Source: Allgaiera indica
GTDB taxonomy: Bacteria > Pseudomonadota > Alphaproteobacteria > Rhodobacterales > Rhodobacteraceae
Reading direction: 5' to 3'
Assembly: GCF_900106675.1 (NCBI RefSeq)
Contig: NZ_FNOB01000001.1
Span: 140,531 to 204,530 of the forward strand
Length of the DNA stretch: 64,000 nt
Part shown: piece after piece, positions 1-8,629 of the stretch
Numbering within the stretch: position 1 is the first letter of the stretch
How the letters are laid out: each line of letters starts with the position of its first letter
Made by a program: the position numbers and the translations under genes
Notes under the pieces: model-generated
The model's input: the letters and a program-made list of their open reading frames with translations, nothing else
What the model was told of the DNA's origin: nothing
Database searches by the model: none

Positions 1-384
1 GGCGGCAGCCTCACGTCCGGCGCGCGGCGCTCTCCGCTGGAGGCCGCCGCGCTGGGTTCCGCCATCGTCCACGGGCCCGAGCACGGCCCCCACGGCGCCA
101 CCTTCGTACGCCTGGCCGAGGCCCGCGCCACCCGGCCGATCCTGTCCTCGCCAGAGCTGGGCCGCGCGGTGGCCGAACTGATCGCCCCCGACCGCGCCGC
201 CGCATTGTCGCACAACGCATGGGAGGCCAGCACCGCCGGCGCCGAGGCCACCGACCGGCTGGCCGCGATGATCGCCGCCGCCCTGCCACAGCCAGCGGCC
301 GACAACGCGGGCGACGAGGCTGACGCGGACACCGCCGCGGCGGGGCCCGGTCGCGGCGCTCCGACCGAAAGGGAAGCACCATGA
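1..384 (+). CDS. waaA: 3-deoxy-D-manno-octulosonic acid transferase, C-terminal part
   Basis: The window opens inside this gene; 127 C-terminal residues are visible in frame 1, ending at TGA 382-384. The enzyme transfers Kdo from CMP-Kdo to lipid A precursors at the inner membrane. Visible support is the GGSL stretch at the very start followed by PLEAAALG and a GPE, which match the nucleotide-sugar binding part of the GT-B fold in Kdo transferases. Neighbour evidence is strong: its stop overlaps the lpxK start (ATGATGA region), the usual lipid A pair. The tail after about residue 95 is Ala/Asp-rich and not family-specific. The start lies outside the window. Confidence 0.85.
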   Translation, partial: GGSLTSGARRSPLEAAALGSAIVHGPEHGPHGATFVRLAEARATRPILSSPELGRAVAELIAPDRAAALSHNAWEASTAGAEATDRLAAMIAAALPQPAADNAGDEADADTAAAGPGRGAPTEREAP

Positions 385-1382
385 TGCGCGCGCCCGCCTT
401 CTGGGACCTGCCCCGCGCCACGCTGGCCGCGCGGCTGCTGCAGCCACTCGGCGCGCTTTACGCCATGGGCACGGCACGGCGGCTGGCGCGCGGCGGGCCG
501 GGCATGCGCGCCCAGGTCCCGGTGATCTGCGTCGGCAATCTCAGCGCCGGCGGCACCGGCAAGACACCCACCGTCATCGCCCTGGTTCAGCGCCTGGCCG
601 AACGCGGCATCACCGCCCATACGGTTTCGCGCGGCTATGGCGGGCGGCTTGCGGGGCCGCTGCGCGTCGACCCCGCGCGCCATACCGCCGCCGATGTCGG
701 GGACGAGCCCTTGCTGCTGGCCGCCTTCACCCCCGCCTGGATCGCCCGCGACCGCGCCGCCGGGGTGCGCGCGGCGCAAGCGGCGGGGGCGCGGGCGATC
801 GTGCTGGACGACGGCTTTCAAAGCCCCGCCGTGGTTCAGGATCTGGCGATCGTCGTGGTCGATGCCGCGCGCGGCTTCGGCAACGGGCTGTGCCTGCCCG
901 CCGGCCCGCTGCGCGAACCCGTCGCCACCGGCCTGTCTCGCGCGGGGCTGCTGCTGTCGATCGGCCCGGATCCGGCGCAGAGGTCGTTTCGCGACCGCTG
1001 GGGTTCCTCCCTGCCCCCGGGCCTGCCCCTTCTGACGGGCGAACTCGCACCGTTGCAGATGGGGATGGACTGGCACGATCAGCCGGTGCTCGCCTTCGCC
1101 GGCATCGGCCACCCCGAGAAATTCTTCGCCACGCTGCGCGGCCTGGGCGCCCGGATGATCCATGTCGAGGCGCTGGAAGACCACCAGCCGCTGACCGAGG
1201 CGCTGATGACCCGGCTGGAACGCGACGCCGAAGCCGCCGGTGCCCAACTGGTGACGACGGAAAAGGACGCCGTGCGCCTGCCCGCGCACTTCCGCCCGAA
1301 GGTGCTGACGCTGCCGGTGCGGCTGCAACTGGACGCGCCAGAGGCGCTGGACGCGCCCCTCGACCGGCTCTTCGGCGCCTGA
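381..1382 (+). CDS. lpxK: tetraacyldisaccharide 4'-kinase
   Basis: 333 residues. LpxK phosphorylates the 4' position of the disaccharide-1-phosphate precursor of lipid A at the cytoplasmic face of the inner membrane. A Walker A motif, SAGGTGKTP, lies at about residues 55-63, directly after the typical VGNL strand, and a hydrophobic N-terminal segment (residues 10-30) fits the membrane-associated helix of the family. The length is normal. The start is ATG 381 (or 384), with GGGAAG a few bases upstream, and overlaps the waaA stop, so the two are translationally coupled. The gene ends facing tag, with a dispersed repeat copy in the gap. Confidence 0.95.
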   Translation: MMRAPAFWDLPRATLAARLLQPLGALYAMGTARRLARGGPGMRAQVPVICVGNLSAGGTGKTPTVIALVQRLAERGITAHTVSRGYGGRLAGPLRVDPARHTAADVGDEPLLLAAFTPAWIARDRAAGVRAAQAAGARAIVLDDGFQSPAVVQDLAIVVVDAARGFGNGLCLPAGPLREPVATGLSRAGLLLSIGPDPAQRSFRDRWGSSLPPGLPLLTGELAPLQMGMDWHDQPVLAFAGIGHPEKFFATLRGLGARMIHVEALEDHQPLTEALMTRLERDAEAAGAQLVTTEKDAVRLPAHFRPKVLTLPVRLQLDAPEALDAPLDRLFGA

Positions 1383-1393
1383 GCCTGCACCCT

Positions 1394-1446
1394 TCTTCAT
1401 CTTGGCGGGAATACTCCGGGGGCGCAGGGGGCGGCGCCCCCGCCCG
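1394..1446 (-). repeat. dispersed GC-hairpin/AT-tail repeat, copy A
   Basis: Read on the minus strand it is a GC stem (GGGGGC-GCC-GCCCCC), a C-rich link, then GGAGTATT and CCAAGATGAAG. It fills the gap between the convergent genes lpxK and tag. The same layout recurs at 7861, 18452, 39429, 50961, 53045, 55839 (decayed) and 63848 (variant). Confidence 0.8.
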
Positions 1447-1453
1447 CGGCGTC

Positions 1454-2023
1454 TCACCCCAGCGCGGCGATACGTTCATGCGCCGGGCAGGTCATCAGAT
1501 GGTCGTTCACCATGCCCACCGCCTGCATGAAGGCATAGGTGATCACCGGGCCGCAAAAGCGAAACCCCCGTGCCTTCAGATCCTTCGAGATCCGGCGCGA
1601 CAGCTCGGTTTCAGCCGGCACCTCGGCCTGGCTTTGCCAGCGGTTGCGGATCGGCGCACCACCCACCCGCGACCACAGGAAATTCTCGAAACCTTCGTCG
1701 GCCTCGATATCCAGCCAGGCTCGGGCATTGCCGATCGTCGCCTCGATCTTGGCGCGCGACCGGACAATCCCCGCATCACCCAGCAGGCGCTGCACCTCGG
1801 CCTCACCCCAGGTCGCGATCACGTTCGGATCGAAGCCCTCGAACGCGGCACGAAAGGCTTCTCTCTTGCGCAGGATGGTGATCCAGGACAGACCCGCCTG
1901 AAAACCGTCGAGAACCAGCTTTTCCCACAGCGCGCGGCTGTCGCGCTCGGGCACACCCCATTCGGTGTCATGGTAGGCCATGTACACAGGATCGCTGCCA
2001 CACCAGCCACAACGCTCGCCCAT
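1454..2023 (-). CDS. tag: DNA-3-methyladenine glycosylase I
   Basis: 189 residues. Base-excision repair enzyme that removes 3-methyladenine from alkylated DNA in the cytoplasm. The zinc-binding set known from E. coli TAG is present: Cys5 and His18 near the N-terminus, His175 and Cys179 near the end. The conserved YHDTEWG and QAGLSWITIL segments are also there, the latter in the helix-hairpin-helix glycosylase region. Length matches the family. The start at 2023 has GGAAAGGAAGG upstream. It is divergent from the EAL gene and convergent with lpxK, so it is probably monocistronic. Confidence 0.95.
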   Translation of the reverse strand: MGERCGWCGSDPVYMAYHDTEWGVPERDSRALWEKLVLDGFQAGLSWITILRKREAFRAAFEGFDPNVIATWGEAEVQRLLGDAGIVRSRAKIEATIGNARAWLDIEADEGFENFLWSRVGGAPIRNRWQSQAEVPAETELSRRISKDLKARGFRFCGPVITYAFMQAVGMVNDHLMTCPAHERIAALG

Positions 2024-2145
2024 CTGCCTTCCTTTCCACCGCGCTTGTGCAAAATGCCCGTGGAAAAACTAGTGGGGATGGCGCGGATTCACCAGTTCTT
2101 TACGCCCCACGCTGCAAGATCGCCGGGCAGGGGAAGGAGCGCGCG

Positions 2146-3042
2146 ATGGCAGAGGCTGGAAAACCTGGGTCGGACCCAGCGTCCCGGGACGCGACGATTG
2201 CGGACTCGGACGCGATGATCGCGGAAACGATCATCCATGGCGCTGACAGCCCGCTTTCCTGCGCGGTGACGGAGCGCGACCGCGACGTGATGCAAATGGT
2301 GCGCCGCGCCCTGAAATCGGGCCATGCCTGCCTGGCGTTCCAACCGGTGGTGCATGCGCGCGATACAGCGCGGGTGGCCTTCCAGGAAGGATTGATTCGG
2401 CTGATGGACCACACCGGCCGCGTCATCCCTGCCAGAGAATTCATCACGGTGACCGAAACCAGCGAACTCGGCCGTCTTATCGACACCCGCGCGCTGGAAC
2501 TGGGGCTGGCGGCTCTACAGCGGTTTCCTGCGCTGCGCCTGTCGATCAACATGTCGGCACGGTCGATCGGCTATCCCGAATGGAAGGCGGCGCTGACGCG
2601 TGCGATCAAGACCGATCCGACTTTGGCCGAGCGGCTGATCCTGGAGATCACCGAAAGCTCGGCCATGCTGATGCCGGATCTCGTCTCGGTCTTCATGCGC
2701 GATCTGCAGCGCGTCGGGGTGTCCTTCGCGCTGGACGATTTCGGGGCGGGCTACACCGCGATCCGGCACTTCAAGGATTTCTACTTCGATATCCTCAAGA
2801 TCGACGGGCAGTTCATTCGCGGGGTCCATGCCGATCCCGACAATCAGGTGCTGGTGCAGGCAATGGTTTCGATCGCGCGGCATTTCGACATGTTCAGCGT
2901 CGCCGAATTCGTCGAGGATCAACGCGACGCGGACTTCCTGGCGCGGGTCGGGGTGGATTGCCTGCAAGGCTACCTCTTCGGCGCGCCCACGACCAAGCCG
3001 CCCTTCGTCGCCCGGATGGACCGCCGCCAGTTGCGCGCCTGA
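2146..3042 (+). CDS. EAL-domain cyclic di-GMP phosphodiesterase
   Basis: 298 residues when started at ATG 2146, preceded by GGGAAGGAG; the frame stays open upstream to a GTG at 2047 but that extension has no ribosome site. A single EAL domain occupies about residues 60-290. The signature glutamate is E81 in an EGL rather than EAL context. Other metal and catalytic positions are visible: N135 (INMS), E167 (LEITES), D197-D198 (LDDFGAGY), K218 (LKID), E254 and Q274 (LQGY). All key residues are therefore present and hydrolysis of c-di-GMP to pGpG is expected. The first 60 residues are polar with no known domain; no GGDEF, sensor or membrane segment is seen. It stands alone in the map. Confidence 0.9.
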   Translation: MAEAGKPGSDPASRDATIADSDAMIAETIIHGADSPLSCAVTERDRDVMQMVRRALKSGHACLAFQPVVHARDTARVAFQEGLIRLMDHTGRVIPAREFITVTETSELGRLIDTRALELGLAALQRFPALRLSINMSARSIGYPEWKAALTRAIKTDPTLAERLILEITESSAMLMPDLVSVFMRDLQRVGVSFALDDFGAGYTAIRHFKDFYFDILKIDGQFIRGVHADPDNQVLVQAMVSIARHFDMFSVAEFVEDQRDADFLARVGVDCLQGYLFGAPTTKPPFVARMDRRQLRA

Positions 3043-3225
3043 TCACCGTGCCGCCGGCCCGCCCGTACGTGGACGGGGGCCTTCCCGGGCGCGGGCCCAC
3101 CGCCACCGCGCCCCGCCGACGTCCCCCTTTTCGTTGCGCTTCATCCCGCAAAAGCCTAGTCATGCTGCAAAGCGGCGCATCCGCCAGCCTGCGGGCGCCG
3201 GAATCGGCAATGGAAAGGATGCAGC

Positions 3226-4401
3226 ATGACCAATGTCGTTATCGTCTCGGCCGCCCGAACGGCCGTGGGTTCGTTCAATGGAGCCTTTGCGAACACCCCC
3301 GCGCATGATCTTGGCGCCACGGTGCTCGAAGCCATCGTCGCCCGCGCCGGAATCGACAAGGCGGATGTGTCCGAAACCATCCTCGGCCAGGTGCTGACGG
3401 GCGGCCAGGGCCAGAACCCAGCGCGCCAGGCCCATATCAATGCCGGCTTGCCGATCGAAAGCGCCGCCTGGGGCATCAACCAGGTCTGCGGATCGGGGCT
3501 GCGCGCCGTAGCGCTTGGGGCGCAGCACATCTTGCTGGGCGACGCCCGGATCGTCGCCGCCGGCGGGCAGGAGAACATGAGCCTTTCGCCCCATGTCGCG
3601 CATCTGCGCTCCGGCCATAAGATGGGCGACATGAAGTTCATCGATTCGATGATCAAGGACGGGCTGTGGGATGCCTTCAACGGCTATCACATGGGCCAGA
3701 CCGCCGAAAATGTCGCCGCCCAGTGGCAGATCAGCCGTGACGCGCAGGATGAGTTCGCCGTCGCCAGCCAGAACAAGGCCGAGGCGGCGCAAAAGGCGGG
3801 CCGCTTCGCCGACGAAATCGCCCCCTTCACCGTCAAGACCCGCAAGGGCGACATCGTGGTCGATGCCGATGAATACATCCGCCACGGCGCCACGATCGAG
3901 GTGATGCAGAAATTGCGCCCCGCCTTCACCAAGGACGGCTCGGTCACCGCGGCCAACGCCTCGGGCATCAACGACGGTGCGGCGGCAGTGCTGCTGATGT
4001 CGGCCGAAGAGGCCGAAAAGCGCGGGCTGGAGCCACTTGCCCGGATCGCCAGCTACGCCACCGTCGGCGTCGATCCCAAGATCATGGGCACCGGCCCGAT
4101 CCCCGCCAGCCGCAAGGCGCTGGAGAAAGCGGGCTGGAAGGTATCCGACCTGGACTTGGTCGAAGCCAACGAGGCCTTCGCCGCCCAGGCCTGCGCGGTG
4201 AACAAGGACATGGGCTGGGATCCGGCGATCGTGAACGTGAACGGCGGCGCCATTGCCGTCGGTCACCCGATCGGCGCTTCGGGCGCGCGCATCCTGAACA
4301 CGCTGCTCTTCGAAATGAAGCGCCGCGACGCGAAAAAGGGACTGGCCACGCTGTGCATCGGTGGTGGCATGGGCGTCGCCATGTGTCTCGAGCGCCCCTG
4401 A
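3226..4401 (+). CDS. phaA: acetyl-CoA acetyltransferase (beta-ketothiolase)
   Basis: 391 residues, the standard thiolase length. It condenses two acetyl-CoA to acetoacetyl-CoA, the first step of polyhydroxybutyrate synthesis; it can also run in reverse. Catalytic residues are visible: nucleophile C88 (NQVCGSG), H347 (VGHPIGASG) and C377 (CIGGGMG). NEAFAAQ near residue 315 is the usual thiolase signature. Start ATG 3226 follows AAAGGATG. phaB follows after 105 bp, the classical phaAB order, but phaB also appears to have its own promoter. Confidence 0.96.
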   Translation: MTNVVIVSAARTAVGSFNGAFANTPAHDLGATVLEAIVARAGIDKADVSETILGQVLTGGQGQNPARQAHINAGLPIESAAWGINQVCGSGLRAVALGAQHILLGDARIVAAGGQENMSLSPHVAHLRSGHKMGDMKFIDSMIKDGLWDAFNGYHMGQTAENVAAQWQISRDAQDEFAVASQNKAEAAQKAGRFADEIAPFTVKTRKGDIVVDADEYIRHGATIEVMQKLRPAFTKDGSVTAANASGINDGAAAVLLMSAEEAEKRGLEPLARIASYATVGVDPKIMGTGPIPASRKALEKAGWKVSDLDLVEANEAFAAQACAVNKDMGWDPAIVNVNGGAIAVGHPIGASGARILNTLLFEMKRRDAKKGLATLCIGGGMGVAMCLERP

Positions 4402-4432
4402 TCCCGCGCGGGACCGATAGGCATCAATTCTG

Positions 4433-4473
4433 CGCGCAACTTTATTGCGCGTGGAACTTTTTCTAGGTAATAC
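4433..4473 (+). promoter_or_regulatory. phaB promoter with overlapping dyad
   Basis: TTGCGC (4445-4450), a 17-bp spacer and TAATAC (4468-4473) make a good sigma-70 promoter 34 bp ahead of phaB. A perfect dyad, CGCGCAA / TTGCGCG (4433-4439 and 4445-4451, 5-bp centre), covers the -35 box, so a repressor there would block the promoter. TGC/GCA-rich sites are known for PhaR of Paracoccus; assigning this site to PhaR is inference. Confidence 0.5.
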
Positions 4474-4506
4474 TGTTTCAAAGCCAATCGAGTCCCGGGA
4501 GGAAGC

Positions 4507-5229
4507 ATGTCCAGAGTAGCCTTAGTGACTGGTGGAAGCCGCGGAATCGGTGCCGCAATTTCGGTCGCGCTGCGCGATGCAGGATACAAGGTTGCGGCGA
4601 ATTACGCCGGCAATGACGCCGCCGCCGCCAAGTTTTCGGACCAGACCGGGATCAAGACCTACAAGTGGAACGTCGCCGATTACGCGGCCTCAAAAGCCGG
4701 GATGGCGCAGATCGAGGCTGATCTGGGCCCAATCGAGATCGTCGTCGCAAATGCCGGCATCACCCGCGACGCACCGTTTCACAAGATGACGCCCGAGCAA
4801 TGGCACGAAGTGATCGACACCAACCTGACGGGTGTGTTCAATACCATCCATCCGAACTGGATCGGGATGCGCGAACGCAAGTTCGGCCGCATCATCGTGA
4901 TCTCGTCGATCAACGGCCAGAAAGGCCAGTTCGCCCAGGTCAACTATGCCGCGACCAAAGCCGGGGACCTGGGAATCGTCAAGAGCTTGGCGCAGGAAGG
5001 CGCGCGGTTCGGCATCACCGCGAACGCGATCTGTCCGGGCTACATCGGGACCGACATGGTCATGGCGGTGCCCGAAAAGGTGCGCGAAGCGATCATCGGA
5101 CAAATCCCCGCCGGACGTCTGGGTCAGCCGGAAGAAATCGCGCGCGTGGTGACCTTCCTGGCCGCGGACGACTCCGAATTCATCAACGGGTCAACCATTT
5201 CGGCGAACGGGGCGCAGTTCTTCTCTTGA
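4507..5229 (+). CDS. phaB: acetoacetyl-CoA reductase (NADPH)
   Basis: 240 residues, classical short-chain dehydrogenase length. It reduces acetoacetyl-CoA to (R)-3-hydroxybutyryl-CoA, the monomer for PHB synthase. Visible motifs: TGGSRGIG at residues 8-15 (cofactor loop), NAG at 82-84, and the catalytic set S134, Y147, K151 (NYAATKAG). Start ATG 4507 has GGGAGGAAGC upstream. No PHB synthase or phasin gene lies in the window, so the polymerase is elsewhere, as in many Rhodobacterales. Confidence 0.95.
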   Translation: MSRVALVTGGSRGIGAAISVALRDAGYKVAANYAGNDAAAAKFSDQTGIKTYKWNVADYAASKAGMAQIEADLGPIEIVVANAGITRDAPFHKMTPEQWHEVIDTNLTGVFNTIHPNWIGMRERKFGRIIVISSINGQKGQFAQVNYAATKAGDLGIVKSLAQEGARFGITANAICPGYIGTDMVMAVPEKVREAIIGQIPAGRLGQPEEIARVVTFLAADDSEFINGSTISANGAQFFS

Positions 5230-5363
5230 CCGCTGCGGGTTTCGGCGGAAGGAGACCATCTGCGCCTGTTCCGGCCTGAATAGCCGTCCTACAGCCCGCC
5301 CGGCCTCGGCGCGAACAAGGCCCGCCGGGCCGCCCGCTTCGACAATCGTAGATCACGGCCCGA

Positions 5364-5404
5364 GTGTCGCCTCGGTGTCACGTCAGACGACACCGGGGCG
5401 ACAC
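5364..5404 (+). other. 16-bp imperfect stem downstream of phaB
   Basis: The arms 5364-5379 and 5389-5404 are complementary over 16 bp with one exception, T5372 against G5396, around a 9-base loop. As plus-strand RNA that exception is a G.U pair; on the minus strand it would be A/C. It lies 135 bp past the phaB stop and has no U run, so it is not a standard terminator. Confidence 0.6.
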
Positions 5405-5424
5405 CAAGTGCTGACGCCAAACAC

Positions 5425-5452
5425 AAGGGGCGTGGGTTTCCCCCCGCCCCTT
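5425..5452 (-). terminator. probable terminator of the DUF465 gene
   Basis: AAGGGGCG (5425-5432) and CGCCCCTT (5445-5452) form an 8-bp stem. On the minus strand the stem is followed by GTGTTTGG, a modest T-rich tail, 38 bp after the DUF465 stop. Confidence 0.4.
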
Positions 5453-5489
5453 CGGCCACTTGGGCCGGGTACCAAGCTTCTCCCCACCG

Positions 5490-5657
5490 TCAGGATTGGC
5501 TGAGCCGCTGGATCTCTTCCTTCAGGCGAAGTTTCTGCTTCTTCATTTCGGCGATCTGCAACCCATCCATGGCGGGGTTACGTTGCGCCTGTTCCACCTT
5601 TTCAGAGAGGGTCTGATGCTTCCGCCGAAGCTCCTGCAGGTGGGACACGATGGTCAT
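5490..5657 (-). CDS. YdcH/DUF465 family small coiled-coil protein
   Basis: A 55-residue gene. Start ATG at 5657 has an excellent ribosome site, GAGGAGGAAG, and stop TGA lies at 5490-5492. The protein begins MTIVSHLQELRRKHQTL and is almost wholly charged and helical, with heptad-like Leu/Ile spacing and a K-K-Q-K-L-R-L-K-E-E-I stretch near the end. That is typical of the DUF465 family, whose members are 50-75 residues long; the function is unknown. It is monocistronic, between phaB and the methyltransferase gene, which is also on the minus strand. Confidence 0.85.
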   Translation of the reverse strand: MTIVSHLQELRRKHQTLSEKVEQAQRNPAMDGLQIAEMKKQKLRLKEEIQRLSQS

Positions 5658-5789
5658 AGTCTTCCTCCTCTTCTGAAATAGGACAATTTCATGACAGCAC
5701 GTTTGCCGAGTCGTGTCATCCCCGATGCCGAGTCACGCACCATCACTGACATTGGAACCGCCAAAACTTGCCGAAACCTTAAGAACCGG

Positions 5790-6578
5790 TTACCGCGCCG
5801 GCCAATTCAGCGCCTCGCCGTGGCGTAGAATGGCTTCGGCGGCAGCGGAATGGCTGTTTTCGTCGCGCAGATGGGCCGCGCCCTCGTGCAAAACGAAGGG
5901 GGAAAGCAGGCGAAAGCCGCCACGGCCGCCCTTGCGGGCCCGCAGCAAGATGCGCGTTGCCGGGCGCCCGCCGCGCGGCGCCAGAGGCAGCAGATCCATG
6001 CTGCCCAGCCGCCCATCGCAGCCCGCCAGCAGATCCGGCAGGCGCGCGGCCAGGTGAATCAGCGTCAGCCAACCGCCGGGCCGCAGCCTGCGAACGGCAA
6101 GGTCGATCCAGGCGGCAAGCGGCGTGGCCTCGCGCAGGCCGGTCTCTCGGCCCGGATCCCGCGCCTCCGTCCCGCCGCCCGCTGGGTACCACGGCGGGTT
6201 GATCATCACATGATCGAAGCCAAGCGCGCGCAAATCCGCCGGCGGCCGGGCGACATCGCCTTCGATCACCCGCAGCGCTATGCCGTTCGCGCGCGCGTTG
6301 CGCCTGGCCAGGTCGGCGTAGGCGTGCTGCAGTTCCATGCCGGTCTGTTCGACCCCCGCGACGCGCGCGCCCAGGCAGATCGAGGCAACGCCGGCGCCAC
6401 AGCCCAGCTCCAGCACCGCCTGGCCAGGGCGGGCGGGGCAGGCGGCGGCCATCAGCACCGGATCGGTCGCGGCGCGGTAGCCGTTTCGGGGCTGCGCGAT
6501 CCGCAACCTGCCGCCGAGAAAGCCGTCTTCGGTTAGCTCGTCGGCGGCGAAGGCCCGCTCAGCGCCCGAGGTCGACAT
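5790..6578 (-). CDS. tRNA1(Val) (adenine-N6)-methyltransferase-like protein
   Basis: 262 residues. Class I SAM-dependent methyltransferase: motif I is LELGCGAG at residues 56-63 and the N6-adenine signature NPPW is at 127-130. The early NGYRAATDPVLMA segment is characteristic of the TrmN6/YfiC group that methylates A37 of tRNA-Val; substrate assignment rests on family resemblance. Its start overlaps the 3' end of the DUF2007 gene by 20 bp, so the two form an operon. Downstream lies the DUF465 gene after a gap of about 130 bp. Confidence 0.85.
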   Translation of the reverse strand: MSTSGAERAFAADELTEDGFLGGRLRIAQPRNGYRAATDPVLMAAACPARPGQAVLELGCGAGVASICLGARVAGVEQTGMELQHAYADLARRNARANGIALRVIEGDVARPPADLRALGFDHVMINPPWYPAGGGTEARDPGRETGLREATPLAAWIDLAVRRLRPGGWLTLIHLAARLPDLLAGCDGRLGSMDLLPLAPRGGRPATRILLRARKGGRGGFRLLSPFVLHEGAAHLRDENSHSAAAEAILRHGEALNWPAR

Positions 6579-6774
6579 CGTTGTCGCGCAAGATCAGTTC
6601 GGCGCGGTACAAATCCCGATCGCGCACCATCAAGCGGCGCGGCAATATGCCGATCGAGCCTTCGAGGACGCTCATATTTACGTCCAGTGGAAAGCTGTCT
6701 ATACCCTCGCCTTGCAGAAGCGCTGTGGCGAAGGCGATGATCGTCGGATCCGTGGTACGCAGAAGTTCTTTCAT
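6559..6774 (-). CDS. DUF2007 domain protein
   Basis: 71 residues. Starts MKELLRTTDPTIIAFATALL and has the fold pattern of DUF2007, small proteins loosely labelled as signal transducing. It contains an internal LEGSIGILPRRLMV segment and a terminal LRDNDVDLGR. No catalytic residues are known for the family. It is the first gene of a two-gene unit with the methyltransferase and is divergent from the polyprenyl synthase gene, with only about 53 bp between the starts. No clear ribosome site is visible. Confidence 0.8.
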   Translation of the reverse strand: MKELLRTTDPTIIAFATALLQGEGIDSFPLDVNMSVLEGSIGILPRRLMVRDRDLYRAELILRDNDVDLGR

Positions 6775-6801
6775 GCCCGCGAGTTAAGGCCAATCGCGGG
6801 C
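6775..6801. promoter_or_regulatory. dyad between divergent DUF2007 and polyprenyl synthase genes
   Basis: GCCCGCGA (6775-6782) and TCGCGGGC (6794-6801) are perfect 8-bp inverted arms 11 bp apart. They fill almost the entire space between the two divergent starts and directly abut the DUF2007 start codon. It could be an operator or a 5' RNA hairpin. Confidence 0.45.
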
Positions 6802-6827
6802 GAATGTCGAGAAGCCTTGAGGGCGGC

Positions 6828-7829
6828 ATGGGGTTGATGGAAACCACGAACAAGCCTCAGGACCAGCTGGCGCGCTGGCTGACCGAGGACATGAGCGCCG
6901 TGAACGGGCTGATCCGCGACCGGATGGCAAGCGAACATGCGCCGCGCATTCCGGAAGTCACCGCCCATCTGGTGGAAGCCGGCGGCAAACGCTTGCGCCC
7001 GATGATGACGCTGGCGGCGGCGCGGCTGTGCGGCTACGGCGGGCCCTATCACGTCCATCTGGCGGCGACGGTTGAATTCATTCACACCGCCACGCTGCTG
7101 CATGACGATGTCGTGGACGAAAGCCGGCAGCGTCGTGGCCGACCGACCGCGAACCTGCTTTGGGACAACAAGTCAAGCGTGCTGGTCGGCGACTATCTGT
7201 TTGCCCGCGCCTTTCAGCTGATGACCGAATGCGGCAACCTGCGCGTACTGTCGATCCTGTCGAACGCGTCGGCGGTAATCGCCGAGGGCGAGGTATTGCA
7301 ACTGACCGCGGCGCAGGACCTGGGCACAGATGAGGATATCTACCTCAAGGTCGTGCGCGGCAAGACGGCGGCGCTGTTCTCGGCGGCAACCCAGGTCGGC
7401 GGCGTCATCGCCGGTGCGCCCGAGGATCAGGTCGACGCCCTCTTCGCCTATGGCGATGCGCTGGGGATCGCCTTCCAGATCGTTGACGACCTGCTCGATT
7501 ACGGTGGCACCAGCGCCGTGATCGGCAAGAACGTTGGCGACGATTTCCGCGAACGCAAGCTCACCCTGCCGGTGATCAAGGCCATCGCCACCGCCGATGC
7601 GGACGAACGCACGTTCTGGACCAGGGTGATCGAGAAGGGCGATCAGCGCGAAGGCGACCTGGAACAGGCTCTTAAACTGCTCCGCGCCCATGGCGCACTC
7701 GACGCGGCCCGCGCCGAGGCCATGGACTGGGCCGCCAAGGCCAAGGCCGCGCTTGCCCCGCTGCCAGCGCACGAATTGCGCGACATGCTGCGCGATCTGG
7801 CCGATTACGTCGTCGAGCGGGTCGCCTAG
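6828..7829 (+). CDS. ispB: long-chain polyprenyl diphosphate synthase (ubiquinone side chain)
   Basis: 333 residues from ATG 6828, which follows GAGGGCGG; ATGs at 6804 and 6837 are also in frame. The enzyme elongates farnesyl diphosphate with isopentenyl diphosphate to the octa- or decaprenyl chain of ubiquinone. Both aspartate-rich motifs are present: DDVVD at residues 93-97 and DDLLD at 220-224, together with GGKRLRP near 52 and a KNVGDD segment near 235. The product chain length cannot be read here; Q10 is usual in the group. The gene is convergent with the yggS-like gene, with a dispersed repeat in the gap. Confidence 0.93.
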   Translation: MGLMETTNKPQDQLARWLTEDMSAVNGLIRDRMASEHAPRIPEVTAHLVEAGGKRLRPMMTLAAARLCGYGGPYHVHLAATVEFIHTATLLHDDVVDESRQRRGRPTANLLWDNKSSVLVGDYLFARAFQLMTECGNLRVLSILSNASAVIAEGEVLQLTAAQDLGTDEDIYLKVVRGKTAALFSAATQVGGVIAGAPEDQVDALFAYGDALGIAFQIVDDLLDYGGTSAVIGKNVGDDFRERKLTLPVIKAIATADADERTFWTRVIEKGDQREGDLEQALKLLRAHGALDAARAEAMDWAAKAKAALAPLPAHELRDMLRDLADYVVERVA

Positions 7830-7860
7830 GGCGCAAGTCCACGCCTCGGAAACCACCCCC

Positions 7861-7914
7861 TTCATCTTGGCGCAAATACTCTCGGGGAGCGCGAGGGGCA
7901 GACAGCCCCTCGCC
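7861..7914 (-). repeat. dispersed GC-hairpin/AT-tail repeat, copy B
   Basis: On the minus strand: stem GCGAGGGGC / GCCCCTCGC with a short loop, then GAGAGTATTT and CCAAGATGAA. It lies between convergent genes. The A-T pair inside its stem replaces a G-C pair of other copies, keeping the pairing. Confidence 0.8.
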
Positions 7915-7934
7915 ACCCAGCCAACAATCGGCGC

Positions 7935-8594
7935 TCACGCCTTGGCGTAATCCCGGGCGCCGAAGATCGCGCTGCCCACGCGCACGTGCGTAGCCCCGGC
8001 GGCGATCGCGGCCTCAAAATCCGCGCTCATGCCCATCGACAGTCCGTGCAAGCCGCTCTCCGCCGCAAGCCGCGCCAATGCCGTGAAATGCGGCACCGGA
8101 TCGGCCCCCTCGGGCGGGATGCACATCAGCCCGGCCAAAGGCAGGTCCATCCGCCGGCAATCCGCAATGAAGGTCTCGGCCGCTTCGGGCAGGACGCCCG
8201 CCTTCTGCGGCTCGCGGCCCGTGTTGACCTGCACGAACAGTTCGGGCGCCGCGCCGCGCGCCTGGACCTGCGTGGCCAGCTTCTTCGCCAGCGACGGCCG
8301 GTCGAGCGTATGGATCGCCTCGAACAGCTCCAACGCCTGCTTGGCCTTGTTCGATTGCAGGGGGCCGATCATATGCACCTCGAGCCCGGGAAACCGCGCC
8401 CGGAAATCGGGCCATTTCGATGCCGCTTCCTGTACATAATTCTCGCCAAACAGGCGATGGCCCGCCTCCAGCACGGCCTCGACCCGCTCCAGCGGCTGCA
8501 CCTTCGACACCGCGATCAGCCGCACCGAGCCTTCTGCCCGGCCCGCCGCCGCCTCGGCCGCGCGCACCCGCGCGGTGATCTCACTCAGTCCCAT
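7935..8594 (-). CDS. YggS-type pyridoxal phosphate homeostasis protein
   Basis: 219 residues. PLP-binding TIM-barrel protein without known enzymatic activity that buffers free PLP in the cytoplasm. The PLP lysine is K31 in AVSK. Other family marks are FGENYVQEA, IGPLQSNK, the SMGMSADFEAAI phosphate-binding stretch and the terminal RVGSAIFG. Start ATG 8594 follows GGAGGCGAG. Length is normal. It stands alone, convergent with the polyprenyl synthase gene and upstream of nothing on its strand. Confidence 0.93.
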   Translation of the reverse strand: MGLSEITARVRAAEAAAGRAEGSVRLIAVSKVQPLERVEAVLEAGHRLFGENYVQEAASKWPDFRARFPGLEVHMIGPLQSNKAKQALELFEAIHTLDRPSLAKKLATQVQARGAAPELFVQVNTGREPQKAGVLPEAAETFIADCRRMDLPLAGLMCIPPEGADPVPHFTALARLAAESGLHGLSMGMSADFEAAIAAGATHVRVGSAIFGARDYAKA

Positions 8595-8629
8595 CTCGCC
8601 TCCGTTTCCGGCGCCAAATGGACACAGAC

